Origin: Ectocarpus siliculosus
Taxonomy: Eukaryota; Sar; Phaeophyceae; Ectocarpales; Ectocarpaceae
DNA length: 64,000 bases
Direction: 5' to 3'
Assembly: GCA_000310025.1 (NCBI GenBank)
Contig: FN649738.1
Coordinates: 951,690 to 1,015,689, forward strand
A program made the translations under genes and the position numbers. Shown one piece after another: positions 1 to 15,000 of the stretch; position 1 is the first letter of the stretch, and every line of letters starts with the position of its first letter. Under the pieces are notes generated by a model that was not told the DNA's origin, did not search any database, and saw nothing but the letters and a program-made list of their open reading frames with translations.

Positions 1-3000
1 CGACTTACACGAGACCCATGTTGGCAACACGTCACTTGATGGGTGATACGCACCGATCGCACCGGTGGTCTGCATGCAGTGGATAATCTCGTCAACCTAC
101 TTCAACTCGTGTGGGTTTAAATTCTTATCTCCGGGGTGCCCAATTTGCGAGTCTGAGGGTGGGCAGCGATCAACTCGTGTATATACACAATACAGATGCA
201 CGGAAATCAACGCTGAACCCTTCACGCGCAACGCAAGTACCCCGGGGAACGTGGGACAACAAAAAAACGGCCTTGTCGTGCGCCTTCGTCCTGTGTGTTC
301 CCTTTTGATACGTCAAATACACACCAAAAGGTGAGTGAATATACTGGCGCCAAAAAAGATGGCACAAAAAACAGCAAAACACACACACACACGCACACAC
401 ACACACGCACACACGCACACACACACACACACACACGGGAAGCCGCCTTGCCTGGAAACCCGAAGCAGTGAGAGCAGTCTCGTAAAGAAGCCAGGACAAG
501 TCCTTCGTCTCCTCAGAATCAGGGTCTTCTTCGATCTGCCACGGAACGAAAGGTGCGCGTACATATGTCTACAGGTGAGGATTGGGTCAAGGTCGAGACA
601 ACCAGCCTCGGGCAGGTCACTCTGTTGCCTCCGGAATATACGGTTCGGGTATCCCTGGTCGACAAACCACAAAAGCACACAACCTTCCCAAACGTTTGGT
701 CAGAACATAGCGCACCACTGGACATTTTGGATGGATCAGTATCCACATCTGATCTTGTTTTGGGGCCAGAATATTCTCAGCGACCAGAACTCGGTGCGGG
801 ACAACACCAGAGGAGAGGAGCACACAAGTCAAACTGACAAACCGGCAATCGAGAGGCCGGCCTTGAAAATGATTCTCAACCGAACAACTGTTCCAGAGAG
901 GGGCTAATCCTCCCTGTCACAAGGCTGCTCCCTGTTTCTCGGGAATGACTTCGAGAAAGTCATCAACTGGATTATCACGATATTCGACGACGACCCTCGA
1001 GTATGTTTGAAGGCGTGCGACATGTGCCACATGAGCAACGTTGATCGTGAGGTGGCGATGGGAAGCGAACACGAACCCTTTGTGAACGAACCAACCTGAT
1101 CTGAGCGCTTTTGATCTGTTGTTGCGACTGTGGGTGATGACCACGCATGCATGCCTGACCGGATGACGGAGTATCGGAGGAGTCGGAACCGCATGCATAT
1201 TTTTGGAGTACCGCTGCTTGCTCGCTTGTGTTGAACCACGGAGCGCTTGGCATGTCTACAATCGAACTCGCAGAGAATACCGAACGATCTACGCAATTGA
1301 GAGCTAATTGCCAGGTGACAACGTAGATTAGCCCTTCCCTGGAACGCAACTCCTCCCCCAAGAGCCCAATTCTACCACTATCGCGAGGGTGAAAAAAATA
1401 AACGGGGGCAAAGACGGCAAGAGAAATCGCCACCTTCTTGTTGAGCTCGTGCACGATGGGGTGTCGCGGGTTGATCTCCATGCTGCGGTGCCCCCCGAGT
1501 AAACCCATCTGCTTGCTGTCGGCCAGGGTCTGCGCCTTCATGATGCGCTCCATGTTGGCGCTGTACCCGTACGCGGCCGACACGATGATGGCGGGGGTTC
1601 CCTCCACGCGCTGGCTGACGGACACCTGAGATGAAGTTGGCCAATCAGAGCCCGACATGACATTCCGGCAGCGGACATGGGCGAGACGGAGAAAATGGCA
1701 TCAGAATCGAGGAGCACTTTCCACGAGAAGTCAACAGAGGTGTACATGACTTGGCATCATCACCGAGGAACGCTATTTAGACGAGAAGCCCACAGAGGTA
1801 TGCACGTCTTGGCGCATCAGAACTGAGGGGCACTAGACGACAAGTGCATATCAGAGGCGAAATATATAGCTCGAAGGTGCCTGCGTGTATCTCGGTGGTT
1901 TCGGTACCTACGCATCTTGAATAGCGTCGCACGCGAAACCGACAAAACTCTTACGGTAGAAGCTTTCCGATGCCCACGTGCATTGCAGAGGTCTCCGTTG
2001 TTTACTGAGTAACGATTGCCTTCCAGGACGGCACTCGACTCTGTCGGCTTGCTAACCTTTCAGGCTGCACGCTACTTGGCAGAGCGCGAACTATTTTTTT
2101 GCAGGCGCAGGTATGCTAGCGTTCTGACACCTACGTTCGCTCGACGGATCTCATCCACGTTTACCCTGACATGCGTCTACTACAGCGTCCATCGTGTCAG
2201 CAAACGTCTTGCAGTGTATCCCGCAAAAACGCCGTTCTGCAGCCAACAGGCTAGGCTGGTGGTATCTTACAAGGTGACCGCAACATAGGGGTGCGGGTAA
2301 GGCAAGGGTCCAAGCACCCGCATTGTGCGGCGTTCCAGTTCCCGTCTTCGCCATTCAGTGTGTCCCGAAAAACGCAGTTTTTTTTTTCAGCCAACGGGCT
2401 GGCGGAATCTTACAAGGCGACCGCTAGGGATGCGACGGGTACGGTAAGGAAGGAAGGGGTCCAAGACACACACCTTGCTGATCTTGCCCTTGAACATGTC
2501 CTTGAGGTGTTCGGCGAGGGGGGTGAACATCTTCTTGTAGTATTTTTCTCTCTTCTTCACGTCGGCCACATCCTCGTCCCCGAAGCTAAGCCCTTCCTTC
2601 GTCACGGACTGCATCCTGCGACAACAGCACAAGGAAAGCACGAAGCTGGGCTTAGAACGCGGGGATATTTGAGACCGCGCCATCAATGACCCAGGAGTTT
2701 CGGGCTTCAGGCTCGAAGAAACCGAACCTTGAACAACTTGATCTGCACGCATAAGAAAAGGTTTTCCGATAAGAATCACACACCTAAGTCTTTCACTGTG
2801 TAGGTGCTCGCTTAATACAGTCGTGCATCGCGTAAGGACACCAAACTGAAATGAAACTCCCTCGATGAAGGACATTTTTTTTTTTACAGACATGGTGACT
2901 CGCAGAACGTATGTACAACATAAGAAGGGGTATCGACCTTAAGGATAACTCCCCGGGTTAAGGACACTTTTTTCAGCAAAAAAAACAGTTGTGTCCATAC

Positions 3001-6000
3001 CCGAGGTTCGACTGTAACGCTACATACTTATGCTGTAGTAGCGTTGGGATGCCTACCCCACCGCAAAGGATGAGAGACGAGCGTCGGGAAATACGTGAAA
3101 GCTCTTATCCTACATTGGCGCGTTCAGTAGGCTTGGAGGGAGGGCAGGGATCAGCACATATGAACGCTCAAGTGTCAATCAACAACGACTGCACCGTAGT
3201 ACGTCGCTACGTATGTATGATGCATAGAGAGAGCACGCCAACGTTCTCGTGGCTTACTTCTTGTCTTCGAAGTCAGTGATGGAACCCATCGTCATCTCGT
3301 CGATAGGCTCCGTGAGGTAGAGGACCTCGAGCCCCTTCTTGTTCAGCTTCTCCAGGAAGGGGGACTTCTCCACAGCCTGGCAAGGTAAAGAACCAAAAAA
3401 AGAAGAATCTGTGTTGAGGAAAGGACGCGCGCGGACTCCGGCGGAAGATTTTGTGAGACGCCTGTCAACATGTTTCTTGCGTTCCGTCCGAGCAGTCATG
3501 ACATATTTTGTCTCCAGACAAAACAAAAAAAGTCGCCGACAGCAGCGACAGGACTGGCTCCATGTACAAATGGCAAGCTCAGATTGGAACACTTCGAGAC
3601 ATTGGCAACGCCCTCTCCCGCCCCCCACTCAAACAACCAAGGCTTGCAAGACATGTGCACGCCCCTCCCCGCCCCCCGCCCCCAACAACACAGCAACAAA
3701 GATACCGCCATCATCAAACCCCGTAACCAGCAACACCTCTGCCCCGCGCGCAACATCTCCGAAGGAACAACGAACGCCTTCTTACCTCCGTGGACTCCCC
3801 CGCGATGTAGAAGATGGAGGACTGCCATTCCGGCATGCCGGCCACGTAGTCCTCCAAGCTGACCCACTTGCCGTCGGACTTGTTGGTCTTGAACCTCAGC
3901 AGCTTCACGAGCTTGCTCTTGTTGGCGTTGTCCTCCATCACGCCGAGCTTGATGCTCTTGCCGAACTCGTCCCAGAACTGGATGTAAGGGTGCTCCTCCT
4001 GGTGGACAAAGGAAGTCATCGACGATAAGCGCAACGGCGGGATTCGAATGACGATAAACGTCGATAGAGGAAAGTTGTCACGACAGAGTTAAGCACAACG
4101 GCAGGTTCGAATGATGGTACGCTCCTTTTTCATCCGCACTGGCCGCAAGGGTGTTCAAGGGTGTTGCGCGTCAAGTTGCTAAAAGGAAGTCATCGACGAA
4201 ATAGTTATGCACGACGGCAGGTTTCCAATGATGATGAGAGTACCGACAAAAGGGTATAGCACAACGGCGTTTCCAATTACGACATTCATACAGAGCCAGA
4301 GAGAGAGAGACAAACAGATCGTGTGGAACGCGCAGTTCTATGGGTTGCGTCGATAATTCCGTGCAGCGTCGAGGTGCTGCTTTGCAAGTGGACGTCCATG
4401 CCAACGAACGGTACTTCTATTTTGCGTGACTGCTGTTGACTGACCTCTCCCTCCTCGTCTTCGACTTCCTCCGTTGCCAGCTTGCGGAGCATCTCCAGAG
4501 TCTTCCGAACAAGCTTCTTCGCCATCACCTTCAACACCTGGAACAAAATAGTTGCGCACGCACCACAAAGCACACGCATCGTTTTCAGCAGAACGTCGCC
4601 GGAGACATTGCAGCACGTGGACAGCACTTTGAACGTCTCGTGTATGCGTAGCAACCACAGCACAACGACAGCAGTTAGAAAGCTTCCCGCATGCATAGCA
4701 ACCACGACCACCTCCAGTGCGTGCCCCGCACACAACACACAAATGCGCGAAAGCCGAAGACCTCCTGCGTGTGTGTAGGCAGCCCCGTGAGCGTGACCAT
4801 GAAACCGAAATATCTTCACCAGCTCTGCGGTCGGCAGTAGTCTACGCAGTTTGTTCTAAGTGAGCAAACATTATACAGTCCGCTAAGTTGGGGCTAAGGC
4901 TAGGGTCTGCGTACGCCCTCCCTCCTCTTTTTTCGTAAAAAACTTACGTTCTTTGCGCCGCGGGTCGTATACCCCAACCGTTGCAGTGTACATAACGGTT
5001 CACACCTCCCACGATATCTTCTAAATTTCTTACCATGAAAAATCTGGATCCATTGCGACGAGACCATGATGATATGGTCCTACTTTTCCTCATACACGCG
5101 ACCATCTGTGTATTTTTCTTACAGAAACGTAACAAACCCATGTCTAAAAAAAATCCATAGAGCTAAGAAAGAGCCCCAAGACAATTTCGTCAGTGCTCCC
5201 AACAACAACACCAATAAAAAATCGGAGTAAACTTGGAAGACTTCTCAGGACGGGGGCAGCATGAAAACATAAAACGACGCTCTTCTTGACGGCGAGAGCG
5301 ACCGACCTTGTGCTCCTGAAGCATCTCGCGGCTGACGTTGAGGGGCAGGTCGTCCGAGTCCACCACTCCGCGGATGAAGGAAAGGTACCGGGGCAACAGC
5401 TCGTCGAACTCGTCGGTGATTAGCACCTTGCGAACGTACAGCTTAAGCCCGCCGCGGGAGTCGTCTGCGTTGCGTCGGAGAGCGCGTTGGGAAGTGGTCA
5501 TACCGGGGGGCTAGATAACGCAACCCGGACGACGGTAAAGCTGTGGCCATGGTCACTGGAACCATTGCCATAAGGCACGCGCTACCTCTGCCGTGCCAGT
5601 CCTAGTCCCGTCCCATGCCACCCCAAATACTAAACCACGATGAAGCTACCGTCTCCTGCCGTCCGAGTCCCAGCCCCGTCCCGTCCCGTCCCAACAGAAA
5701 CCACGGCGAAGGCACCGTTCTCCTGCCATACCAGTCGCAGTCTCGTCCCATACCACAGAAATCCATGACAATCACACCGTCCCCGTGCCATGCGAGTCCT
5801 AGTCCCGTTCCATGTCATCCCATCCCAACATTAAACCCATGACCAAGTTACAGCAGGTATGGTCCCGTCCCATCCCATCCCAGAAGAAAACCACAACCAA
5901 CGGCATCGTCCTCCTGCCATGCAGCTGACCCAGCCACGCCACTCCACTCACCGTAGTAGTGGTCGTACATGTTGTGCGGCGCCTTGCTAGGCGCGAAGAG

Positions 6001-9000
6001 GATGGACTTGAACTCCACTTCTCCCTCGGCCTTGAAGTGGATCCACGTCGCCGCGTCCGAAGTATCTCCGGAGAGGGCCTGCCGTGGGCAGCGTCTCACT
6101 GATTAATTTTCCTGCTGTTGATCTCCATCTCCACAGATGAGTCTGGGTTAGATTAGCAATGAACTCACATGCATAGCGTTAGCGACACACTACCTGGTTT
6201 CTACGATTCCCCGTGCAGCACACCGTAGGTTGCAAAAGATACATCACACCCCCTGGACCGATTTTCAAAGCTTGATTACTCGGCAGGGAAAGCTGTGATG
6301 GTGTCGAAAGTGTCGGGGTTGGAACCGTCCCGCCGTCGAGAGCTTTCCGAACACGTATCGTTTGCCTTCGGCATCCTTTTCGTCGTGGAGAAACTGAGCT
6401 TTGAAGATCGGTCCAGGGTGTGTGATATCTTACTACGGTACAGCGATAGTTATCTCCCCCGTGGGTAACAGGCTCTACAAGACTGTTCTGATTCGGGCCA
6501 ATAAACGCGTGTGTTCTTGATTGTGCCGAGTGGGTGCATGCCCAAACGGAAAAACGTTGTGATCTATATAGGGGGCAGCACCGATCGTCTGACCTCAACA
6601 CAAAAAAAACTTAGTGCACAGCAGTAGTAGGATTTTCTGCAACACGATAATTCACGCACCTTGTAGAAGTTGTGGTACTCCTCGTCGGTGATCTCGTCCT
6701 TGTCACGCGCCCACACGGCCACGTTGGCGTTAACCCTCTCCCAGTCCAACGTCTTGACGGTCTTGTACTTCACGTCCACTTCCACCTCTTCGAACTCATC
6801 TTCCTGCGGGTGTGTAGTGTAGTAATGGTATTTGGTTGTTGCGGTTCTTGTTGCGGTTCGCGTTCGGAACGAGCGTTTCGGCATCGCTGCAGAGGCAGAA
6901 CAACAAATTGACTCAAGCGAATTCACAAAAAAAAAAAAACACACCACAACAGAAAACCGAGGCTGTTGGAACGTTTGTGTTGTTGTGGCCTGGTATACAA
7001 GGCTATCCCACGTTGTCTAGTCTAGACCTTTCAACTTTCATTTGCCATTCTTACAAGATGCATACTGTATACGTAACTTCGCAGCTGCCGGTGTATCCTG
7101 TTGCCCGAGTTACTTTCACTTGGGTTTTCTGCACGTACCATATTAAACTTACAAGGCGATGACCTTGTTGTTTTCAAGCAACACTCCATGCAGCACGTTT
7201 ATTCGAACACGTAGACGCGCGCACGCACACCATGGCTTCTCCCAATCATGAAAAAAATACATGAAAAAAATAGTCTATCTGTGCTATTCCTCCAAGAGGT
7301 GAAGGGATGGTGGATGCCCAAGGCGATAACCCACTTTCACCTCCTCTTGAATCACGTCCCTCTTTCTCACAAACGACAGCAACAGTTCCGCACCTCGACG
7401 GTATATGTTACTATAATAGTATCGAAGTGTTCTCTTGGGTGTTCGACGTGCTTCGGGCCCTCGGTATCGGCGTGTCACGGCCATGGTAATTCTCTCCTCA
7501 ATGCGGCGATAACCGCGTCAGAAAAGGAATTCAAATGAAGATACTTCGTCATCGGGGTCAACCACACCAAACACCACCAGTGCAGGAACAAAAACAAGGG
7601 TCCTGTCCCGTGCCGAAATATACTATACTTCACAGATTGTCACATGTAACATGGGCTACAGCACCTCAGGAGGGCTAGTGGGTAGGGGGGCTCAGGGAAA
7701 TGAACACTTCTATGTGACAACGGATTGGAGGAAACGGCACGAGTGCTGTGAGCACTGATTTGAAGTGAAGACAAGAAAAAAAAACGCATACAGGTCCTCT
7801 ACAGCCGAAGTAAATGCTAACGTACGAAGCAATTTGTCACGTAGTATAACATGGGTTCACTGGATACTTGGGGAAAGCCGTCGAATGCTTCGCGGGTTTG
7901 TTTTCAGATGGACCATGATCCGCCAAATAGCATTTATTTTTCTTCATCACTTGATACTATTAGCGCTCCCACACCGCATTTCTGCCGGGTAGGAGGTCAA
8001 ATCGTACCCTACTCCAATCCCGTACCATATAGCCGTGGCTGCGATACAAGAGGGTTGTGTGACAAAGGCACTCGACCTTCGTATATCGGAGGCCTTCATA
8101 ATGCCGGATAAAGAGAGTACTCAACTACAAGTATACTATGGAGGGTCGAATCCGTGACAACGGATTTCGACCCTCTTACCATATATCGGAGCCACGACTG
8201 TATTTGAATACGGGGCGGAATGTTCAATGGTTTGTGTCCTCGGTATCGGCGTGTCACGGCCATGGTAATTCTCTCCTCAATGCGGTGATTACCGCGTCAG
8301 AAAAGGAATTCAATTGAAGTTCTTCATCGGAGACAAACGTGGTTGCAACACAAAGTACGCGCAAAACACTCGAGAGCCTCTTTAGCTTTACCCGAGTTTC
8401 GTCTCTTAACTTGGTTCTTCTGCGGGGGCATTTTAACCCCCGACACGACCAAATAGGTTTGCATTAGGGGTTCTTGACTGAGCACGTGATCTCACGGTCC
8501 AACGTCTTTTTGAGGCCGACAAAGTGCGTACCACCTCCGGAGAGAGGGCCCTTCAGAACGCTTTTTTCGGCCTCACACAGGCAAGCACGGTGCCGTAGCC
8601 TTGGCACAAAAAAAGTGCTAGGTACCACAAGACATACAAGAAGCTATCGCACGTAAGCCAAATAGGCATAGTCTAGATTCTATACCTCGTCACCATCTTC
8701 GTCTCCCGAGTCTATCGCCAGGCCAGCACCCACATGGTCGATTCGCGCGCACCACAGCAGCGGAGGCGATTTCCGCCATCCAGCAACGGCGGGAGGAAGG
8801 CGAACAGCGCAAGAGGCCAAAAAAGCGCGTTAGAGAAGGTTTGTAGTAAGCCAAGGAGCCTCACAGACACGCCTCACTGAACACAGAGACACGATTAGAA
8901 AAACAATCACACTACAACTCCGGTTGAGGAAGCAGCAATGGGAAGGACCTCGATGTTCCTTCTCTGCAACATGTTTGGACGACTTTTTGTACGTGTTCTT

Positions 9001-12000
9001 CTTGCCTTTCGCCACACGACGGCAACCAGCAGGTCCACCAACAACCGGTTCGAATCCTCATATCACCCCTTAGCCCCAACGCGATCATCCACCCCAAAAA
9101 CAGCGCAATACACGCACGAGACATGGGGAAAGAATGCTCGGAAACGAGAGAGAGGGAAAGAAAAAAACAAAAAAATCTTCACCCCACCCCAAAAAAAACA
9201 GCGCAATACGCGCACGAGACATGGGAAAGAATGTTCGGAAATGAGAGAGAGGGAAAGGAACCATAAAAAACTTCTTCACCCCAAAGAAAATTGATCGTAT
9301 GGTGCCCTCTTTTGCCCTAGCTCTCGTTCTCACCCTCGTCACCGTCGTCCTCCTCCTCTTCCTCGTCGTCTTCTACCTCAATCTCCTCTTCCTTCTCCAC
9401 CAGCTGGTAGATGGGGAAGGTGATGAACTCGGAGTAGCGGTGGATGAGGTTCTTGAGCGTGGACTCCGACAGGAACTCACCAGCATCCTCCTTAAGGTGA
9501 AGAACGATCTCCGTTCCTCGGCCTGGGGACGCGGAAAAAATGAATTGCCACACAGGACACAGCAGTTGCATGTTAGAGAAACAAATATAACATCCTCAAA
9601 TGTTACGCCGCCGTCGTGCTTGACGACACCAAGAAAGATTGACGGAACACTGCCGGTGGTGTCAAGTTTGCTCTCAAGTCGGGGCATGTGGTCATGGCCA
9701 GGCTATATGCCCCCGCCGTTGCCATGCAAGGGTAAATTAGACCAAAAACGTGCCCCAGAAAAAAGAACATCCACTTTCAGGAAAATCGTCCATGCGTCTT
9801 CCCCAAGCCGAACGGCGAAAACGATAACTCGCTGGTGCTACCAAATAGTGTTTTCCCAGAGGGAAGAGCCGAGCTGAAATTTTCGCCCGCATCGGTACGT
9901 AGGTGGCTTTGCTTGCTTGGGCGCCGCCCTACAGCTTAGCGAAGACCATGCGTCGACTCTCACCCAGCGTGTTCCCGCGAGGGTCTTTGGACACGGTGAA
10001 GGTGCTGTCAGCCGTGGATTCCCACACGTACTGGTCGTCGTCGTTGCTCTTGGAGATCACCTGATGCGCGTTTCACGCCCATAGATATTAAAGGGAGAAC
10101 GTAGACAAAAGAAACCAGAGAAGGAGGTCACGCCCGGGCAGTAGCACTTAACGAAGAGTTCAAAAGGCAGTTTCTTTGACCGTGCGGACAACTTACGCAC
10201 GCCGAACAAAAAAAACAGAAAATGTGACGATCGCAATGCACTTGTGAGAGCTCCACAGACAATTTTGTTGCTGTTCCGACGACGAGCCTCGTCGGAATAT
10301 GTTTAGACTTGTCTATTTGTCTGCCGAATACTTGATCAACCATCAGCTGGATCGTCAACGGCTCGACATACATTGGGACTAAAGACGTGGTTCCGCACAA
10401 GCAAAACGCGTTCGGAAGTGAAGTTTGATGGGCGTGAGAAAAAACAAAACATGGAAGCCATTCTGGAAAAAACGCCAACCGTCGGAAAATCCACAGCCAA
10501 ATAATAGCAACCCTGCAGATCAACAGCAGCACCAAACAACCCCCCAAAAAAACAAAACACACCATTATAGCACTCAATCCAGCAATAGCCTAGTATCCCC
10601 CATGAAGCCCCCTCCTCACCGGATTCGAGATCATGGCCCATGAGTACAAGCGGTTCCCCTTTTCAGCCGTCGCACTCAGACACGAGCGGTCCGCCGGCTA
10701 GCACGGTCGACGCAAGTGAAGTACAAACACAAAGCATACACAACCTCACGGGGTCCGAGGTCATGCCCCCTACTAGAAGCGGTTCCCTTTTTCAGCCGTC
10801 GTACTCTGACTGGCGTCTGGACGATGCCAATAACAACAAATCGACGCCATTACCAACAACAAAAGACACACACACGCGTACCTGCACTTTGTCCGCCACG
10901 AGGTAGACCGAGTAGAACCCGACGCCGAACTGTCCGATCAGCCCGAGATCTCCGGTCTCTGTCAAGGCCTCCACGAAGTTGGTCGTGCCCGAACGGGCCA
11001 CGGTTCCAAGGTTCGAGATGAGGTCCGCCTTCGTCATGCCCACCCCGGCATCTCTGATCGTCAGGGTACGCGCGTCCTGCCGATTTTTTTTTGTTATGTA
11101 TGTCGTCGTGTTAAATTCCGCCGCACGTGAACGCGGCGTGCCCCCGAAAGTATCGTGCAGCGCGTGGCGGTCGGAGGCGAGTGAGCCCAACAAGGTACAG
11201 CAGTCGTCCTCACTTTAAGAACATTCGTCCCCGGTTAAAGAACATTCGTCCCCGGTTAAAGAACATTCGTCCCCGGTTTAAGAACATTCGTCCCCGGTTT
11301 AAGAACATTCGTCCCCGGTTTAAGAACATTCGTCCCCGGTTTAACAACATTCGTCCCCGGTGAAAGAACATTCGTCCCCGGTTAAAGAACAGTCACCCCC
11401 GCTCTTTTATGGACACCAAAAATACGGACGCTATACTCCCGGCCATCAGGACACCTTACAGTATGAGGAGCATCACGCCCCACAGAATGCGATACGGTCA
11501 AGTGATCACACCACTCACAAAGCTTGGGGTTGGTTCTAAACACGTTTTTCTTTAGTTCTGACGGCCTTCCTCCCGTGCGATCTCGGCTGGTGCGTCCAGC
11601 AAATGAATCGAAATGGATGAAGATCAACGTCCAGCACAAATGGGACACACAAAGGACTGCTTTTCTTCTTGTCGCACGCGTGAGGAGCGGTACGGCACTG
11701 CCGGTTGTCTTCTGCTCAGTACCTTCAACAACCCGTAGCCCTGGTCAAACTCATGCGGACGACGCCTTACGTTGCCACAGGCTAACCAACCCCCGCCCAA
11801 CCCCAAAAGAGCACCTACTGCGAAAAGCAACAAAAGCGCAACGACCCCGGCTAACCAACACAAACCCCACCTCCCCTTGTACTATTTCCCCCGCTGGACA
11901 TCCAACAATATACAATAGTTCACCTTGTCGGCAGAGATGCGGATTTCGAGGTCCTTAGCGGTGCCGAGCTTGTCCGGGTCTGACACCGACAGGAACCTGA

Positions 12001-15000
12001 TCTTGTCGAGGGCATCCGACGCGTTGCTGATGAGCTCGCGCAGGAAGATGTCCTTGTTTTTGTAGAGCGAGTTGATGATGATGTCCATCAGGCGGTTCAC
12101 CTGTTGAAAAACGGTTGCACGTGGCACATATTTGCCGTTTTCGTGGTTGGTTTGAGGGGAGTTGGGAGGTGGAAAAAAACCCGTCAATTATACGGCACGT
12201 GTCGCGGGGCAGCAGTCCGTCGCCGAGACCGCGGTAATTGTGGAAACATCGTTCGCTGCCGGTATGCCATTACCGCGAAACCGTGAGAGCAGCGGTAGCC
12301 TAGCAGCTGTACCCGGGAAGCGACGCTACCACCAGCACCAGAAAACTTCAACGTTGCAAACGTTGCCATCTTTGTCTCGCATGCTTCTCTGAGTTTCGTA
12401 GTCGCCCCATGACATTATACAACGTAGCAGGTCATGTCCGACTCAACTATGGGTGAAAAACTCATGTCCCGCGGCATCAGCTGCAGTTTGTGGCAGCAGC
12501 TGCTGCTGCTGCTGTACAACACCCAACACCATAACCAGCTAGTGGTCGCAAGATGCACATGACGTGATGCTGTCATGCGTGGGTGCATGTAGAAGTCAAA
12601 CCACATCTACATGTGAACCACACAACCCCCTGATCCTCCCGATGAAATTGGACCTTCAAGCCGGCGACCCTGAACGGATGGTACACACAGGTAGCTTGAG
12701 AAAGGCTTGCCAAGCAGGCAAGCTTGAGACACGACGTATCGCCATGATGTCGTTTCTTCGCGGGGAGCAACGGAGCAGAAACATCAATCGTGTGTGACTC
12801 CGGCGGAATCTTGCGCGTCGTGACCTTCGGTTACTGCCCCAGCCGGCACGGAGATACCCGTGACAAGGTACCGTATGCGGCACAAGAAAAAAACCCTAGC
12901 GACTTTCAACATCTTGACTCCCAAAAAACGTCGCCGGGAGTGATGTGGTATCTACAACAATGCCGCCCCATTACTTGATCTGACAGATATATTGAGGGCT
13001 CATGTTGACCCGTAAAAACACTACCACCGTGTGGTATTGTAGTGTGTGTGCTTCGGGGGGTGGTATCCTGTGTGACGTGTACTGGTATGCTGTGAGAGTC
13101 ACATGCGTCAACCAAGTATGCTGTAGCCTGGCTGTGACGCGTGGCGTACCTCGGCCTGGAACTCGAAAGCCTCCGCTCCGTCCTTCAGCTGCTCCTCGAA
13201 CGCGGCGTCCATCGTGGACGCCGGTGCGACAGCCTCTTCAGCCCTAGCCAGCCCCGAGCTGGCGGAACCGCCCCCTAGACAGGTCAAGGAACCAACCCGA
13301 TAAGATAAAAATAAATCAGCGAGTGCTTCCTTTTGGTATTTGCTTTCTTTGATTTGACAAGGAGTGGACATCAAACTGCTGTTTGTTGGCCATGGGATGA
13401 AGTAGAGTGCGGATATCCACAAACCCGTCGAAAAACATCATGGGTGGACGCGTGTGTATCGTCAAACATATGTAGGGGGTGTCTCGGAGCTTGTGACAAG
13501 TTCAGGCCTGCGGGTGCCCGTCGTGTGCACGATCGAGACTCGCGCGGGACACAGCCTCCCACTGCGATACCATCGGAGCTTCATGCTATTAATAACACAT
13601 CAACCACCGTTCTATTTGAGCAGGGCAGAGAAAATCACAACGGTAAGTCGGCGTCATGGGTATTCAGTGGGACGACAAAGTATCAACAGCCCCCCGGTTG
13701 ATATTAATATTTATATTTAACATCCCCGGAAACAATATCCAAACACGGTAAGAAGGGATCGTCCGGTGCGCGGGTAGCTACCGTACTTGTAAGTTGCATA
13801 AGATATCACACCTCCTGGACCGATTTTCAAAGCTCGATTACTCCACGACCAAGAGGATGCCGAAGGCAAAAGATACGTGTTCGGAAAGCTCTCGACAGCG
13901 GGACGGTTCTAACTCCGCCATTTTCGGCACCGCCGCTCCTTCTGTTGTGGAGTAATCGAGCTTTGAAAATCGGCCCAGGGGGTGTGGTGTCTGATGTGCA
14001 ACCAACCTACGGTGCACTAACCGCTGAACGAACTTTCAACACGTCCATCGCTGGTAGACTGAAGTCCGCCCTTCTTTGGGGTATCTACAAGACGGAGGAC
14101 CAGCGTATGGAGTATGGAGGGGTAAAGCAGCATCCCGACTTTCCACAAACACTCTTTGACGCAGCGACGGAGCGACCGCTAGCGCACGAGAGTCACCACA
14201 GCAGTAGCAGCGGGTTGGTGGGGCGGGGGTCTACACAAAGACGGTGAGATGGGTACGAGGCGGTGCGATTTTCGTCTTCTCTTTTTTCGCCAAGCAAAAA
14301 TCCAGCTACAATCTGGCGGCTGTTCAAAGAGAGGAAGGGTGCCTACCATCGCCTTCCACACGGCCACCCAACTGGCCAACCTCCACCCCCCCACTTCGAA
14401 CGCCAACTCCTTCTACGGTATGCCTAACAAGGTACACTCCAATTTTGTTCTCTGTGTGGGACTCCCAAGGCAACCATCGTCATCTTTGATGCGGTGGAAC
14501 TCTGGACCAGCAGCAGCATCTTCTGCACAGAAGAAGTTGCGCTGCAAGCCTCTCGTGATGCCCGGTGCCGTCCTGCCTCAACACCGCCGCCTCCAGGGCT
14601 ACAACGCGTGTACGGGCGACGGTCTATCATGGCGTGCCTGCACGCAGCGCAGCTGATGTGCGCCGTATCCCCCGCTGTCGTGCGTCCAGGAGAGCTCGAA
14701 ATTTTCGTGGCTGCGTCCTTGTCCGGTCGTTTGGATCTAGAACCGCCCGAGCCTAAAATGCTCTCCCACACACACAGAGACAGGGCCAGGGCAAATGCAC
14801 AGCACTACCACCACCCTTGGTTTGGCGAGCAGTTTCTACGCGCATGGTCGATGTCACAGGGGCGAGGGGAGTGGATTCTGCGAGGGCCCAAGACACCACA
14901 CGACACTCAGAGAAAGAGGTGCTACCGGTTTTCGGATGTTTGCACGAGGCAAGAGTGTGCGGTGTGCGCGTGAAAAGAGACGTCTCACAGAAGAAGCGGT

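Noticed and set aside
335..907. 190-codon plus-strand frame at the left edge
   Set aside because: Begins in the CA microsatellite (Thr/His run) and has no protein-like features. Lies in a presumed GRP94 intron.
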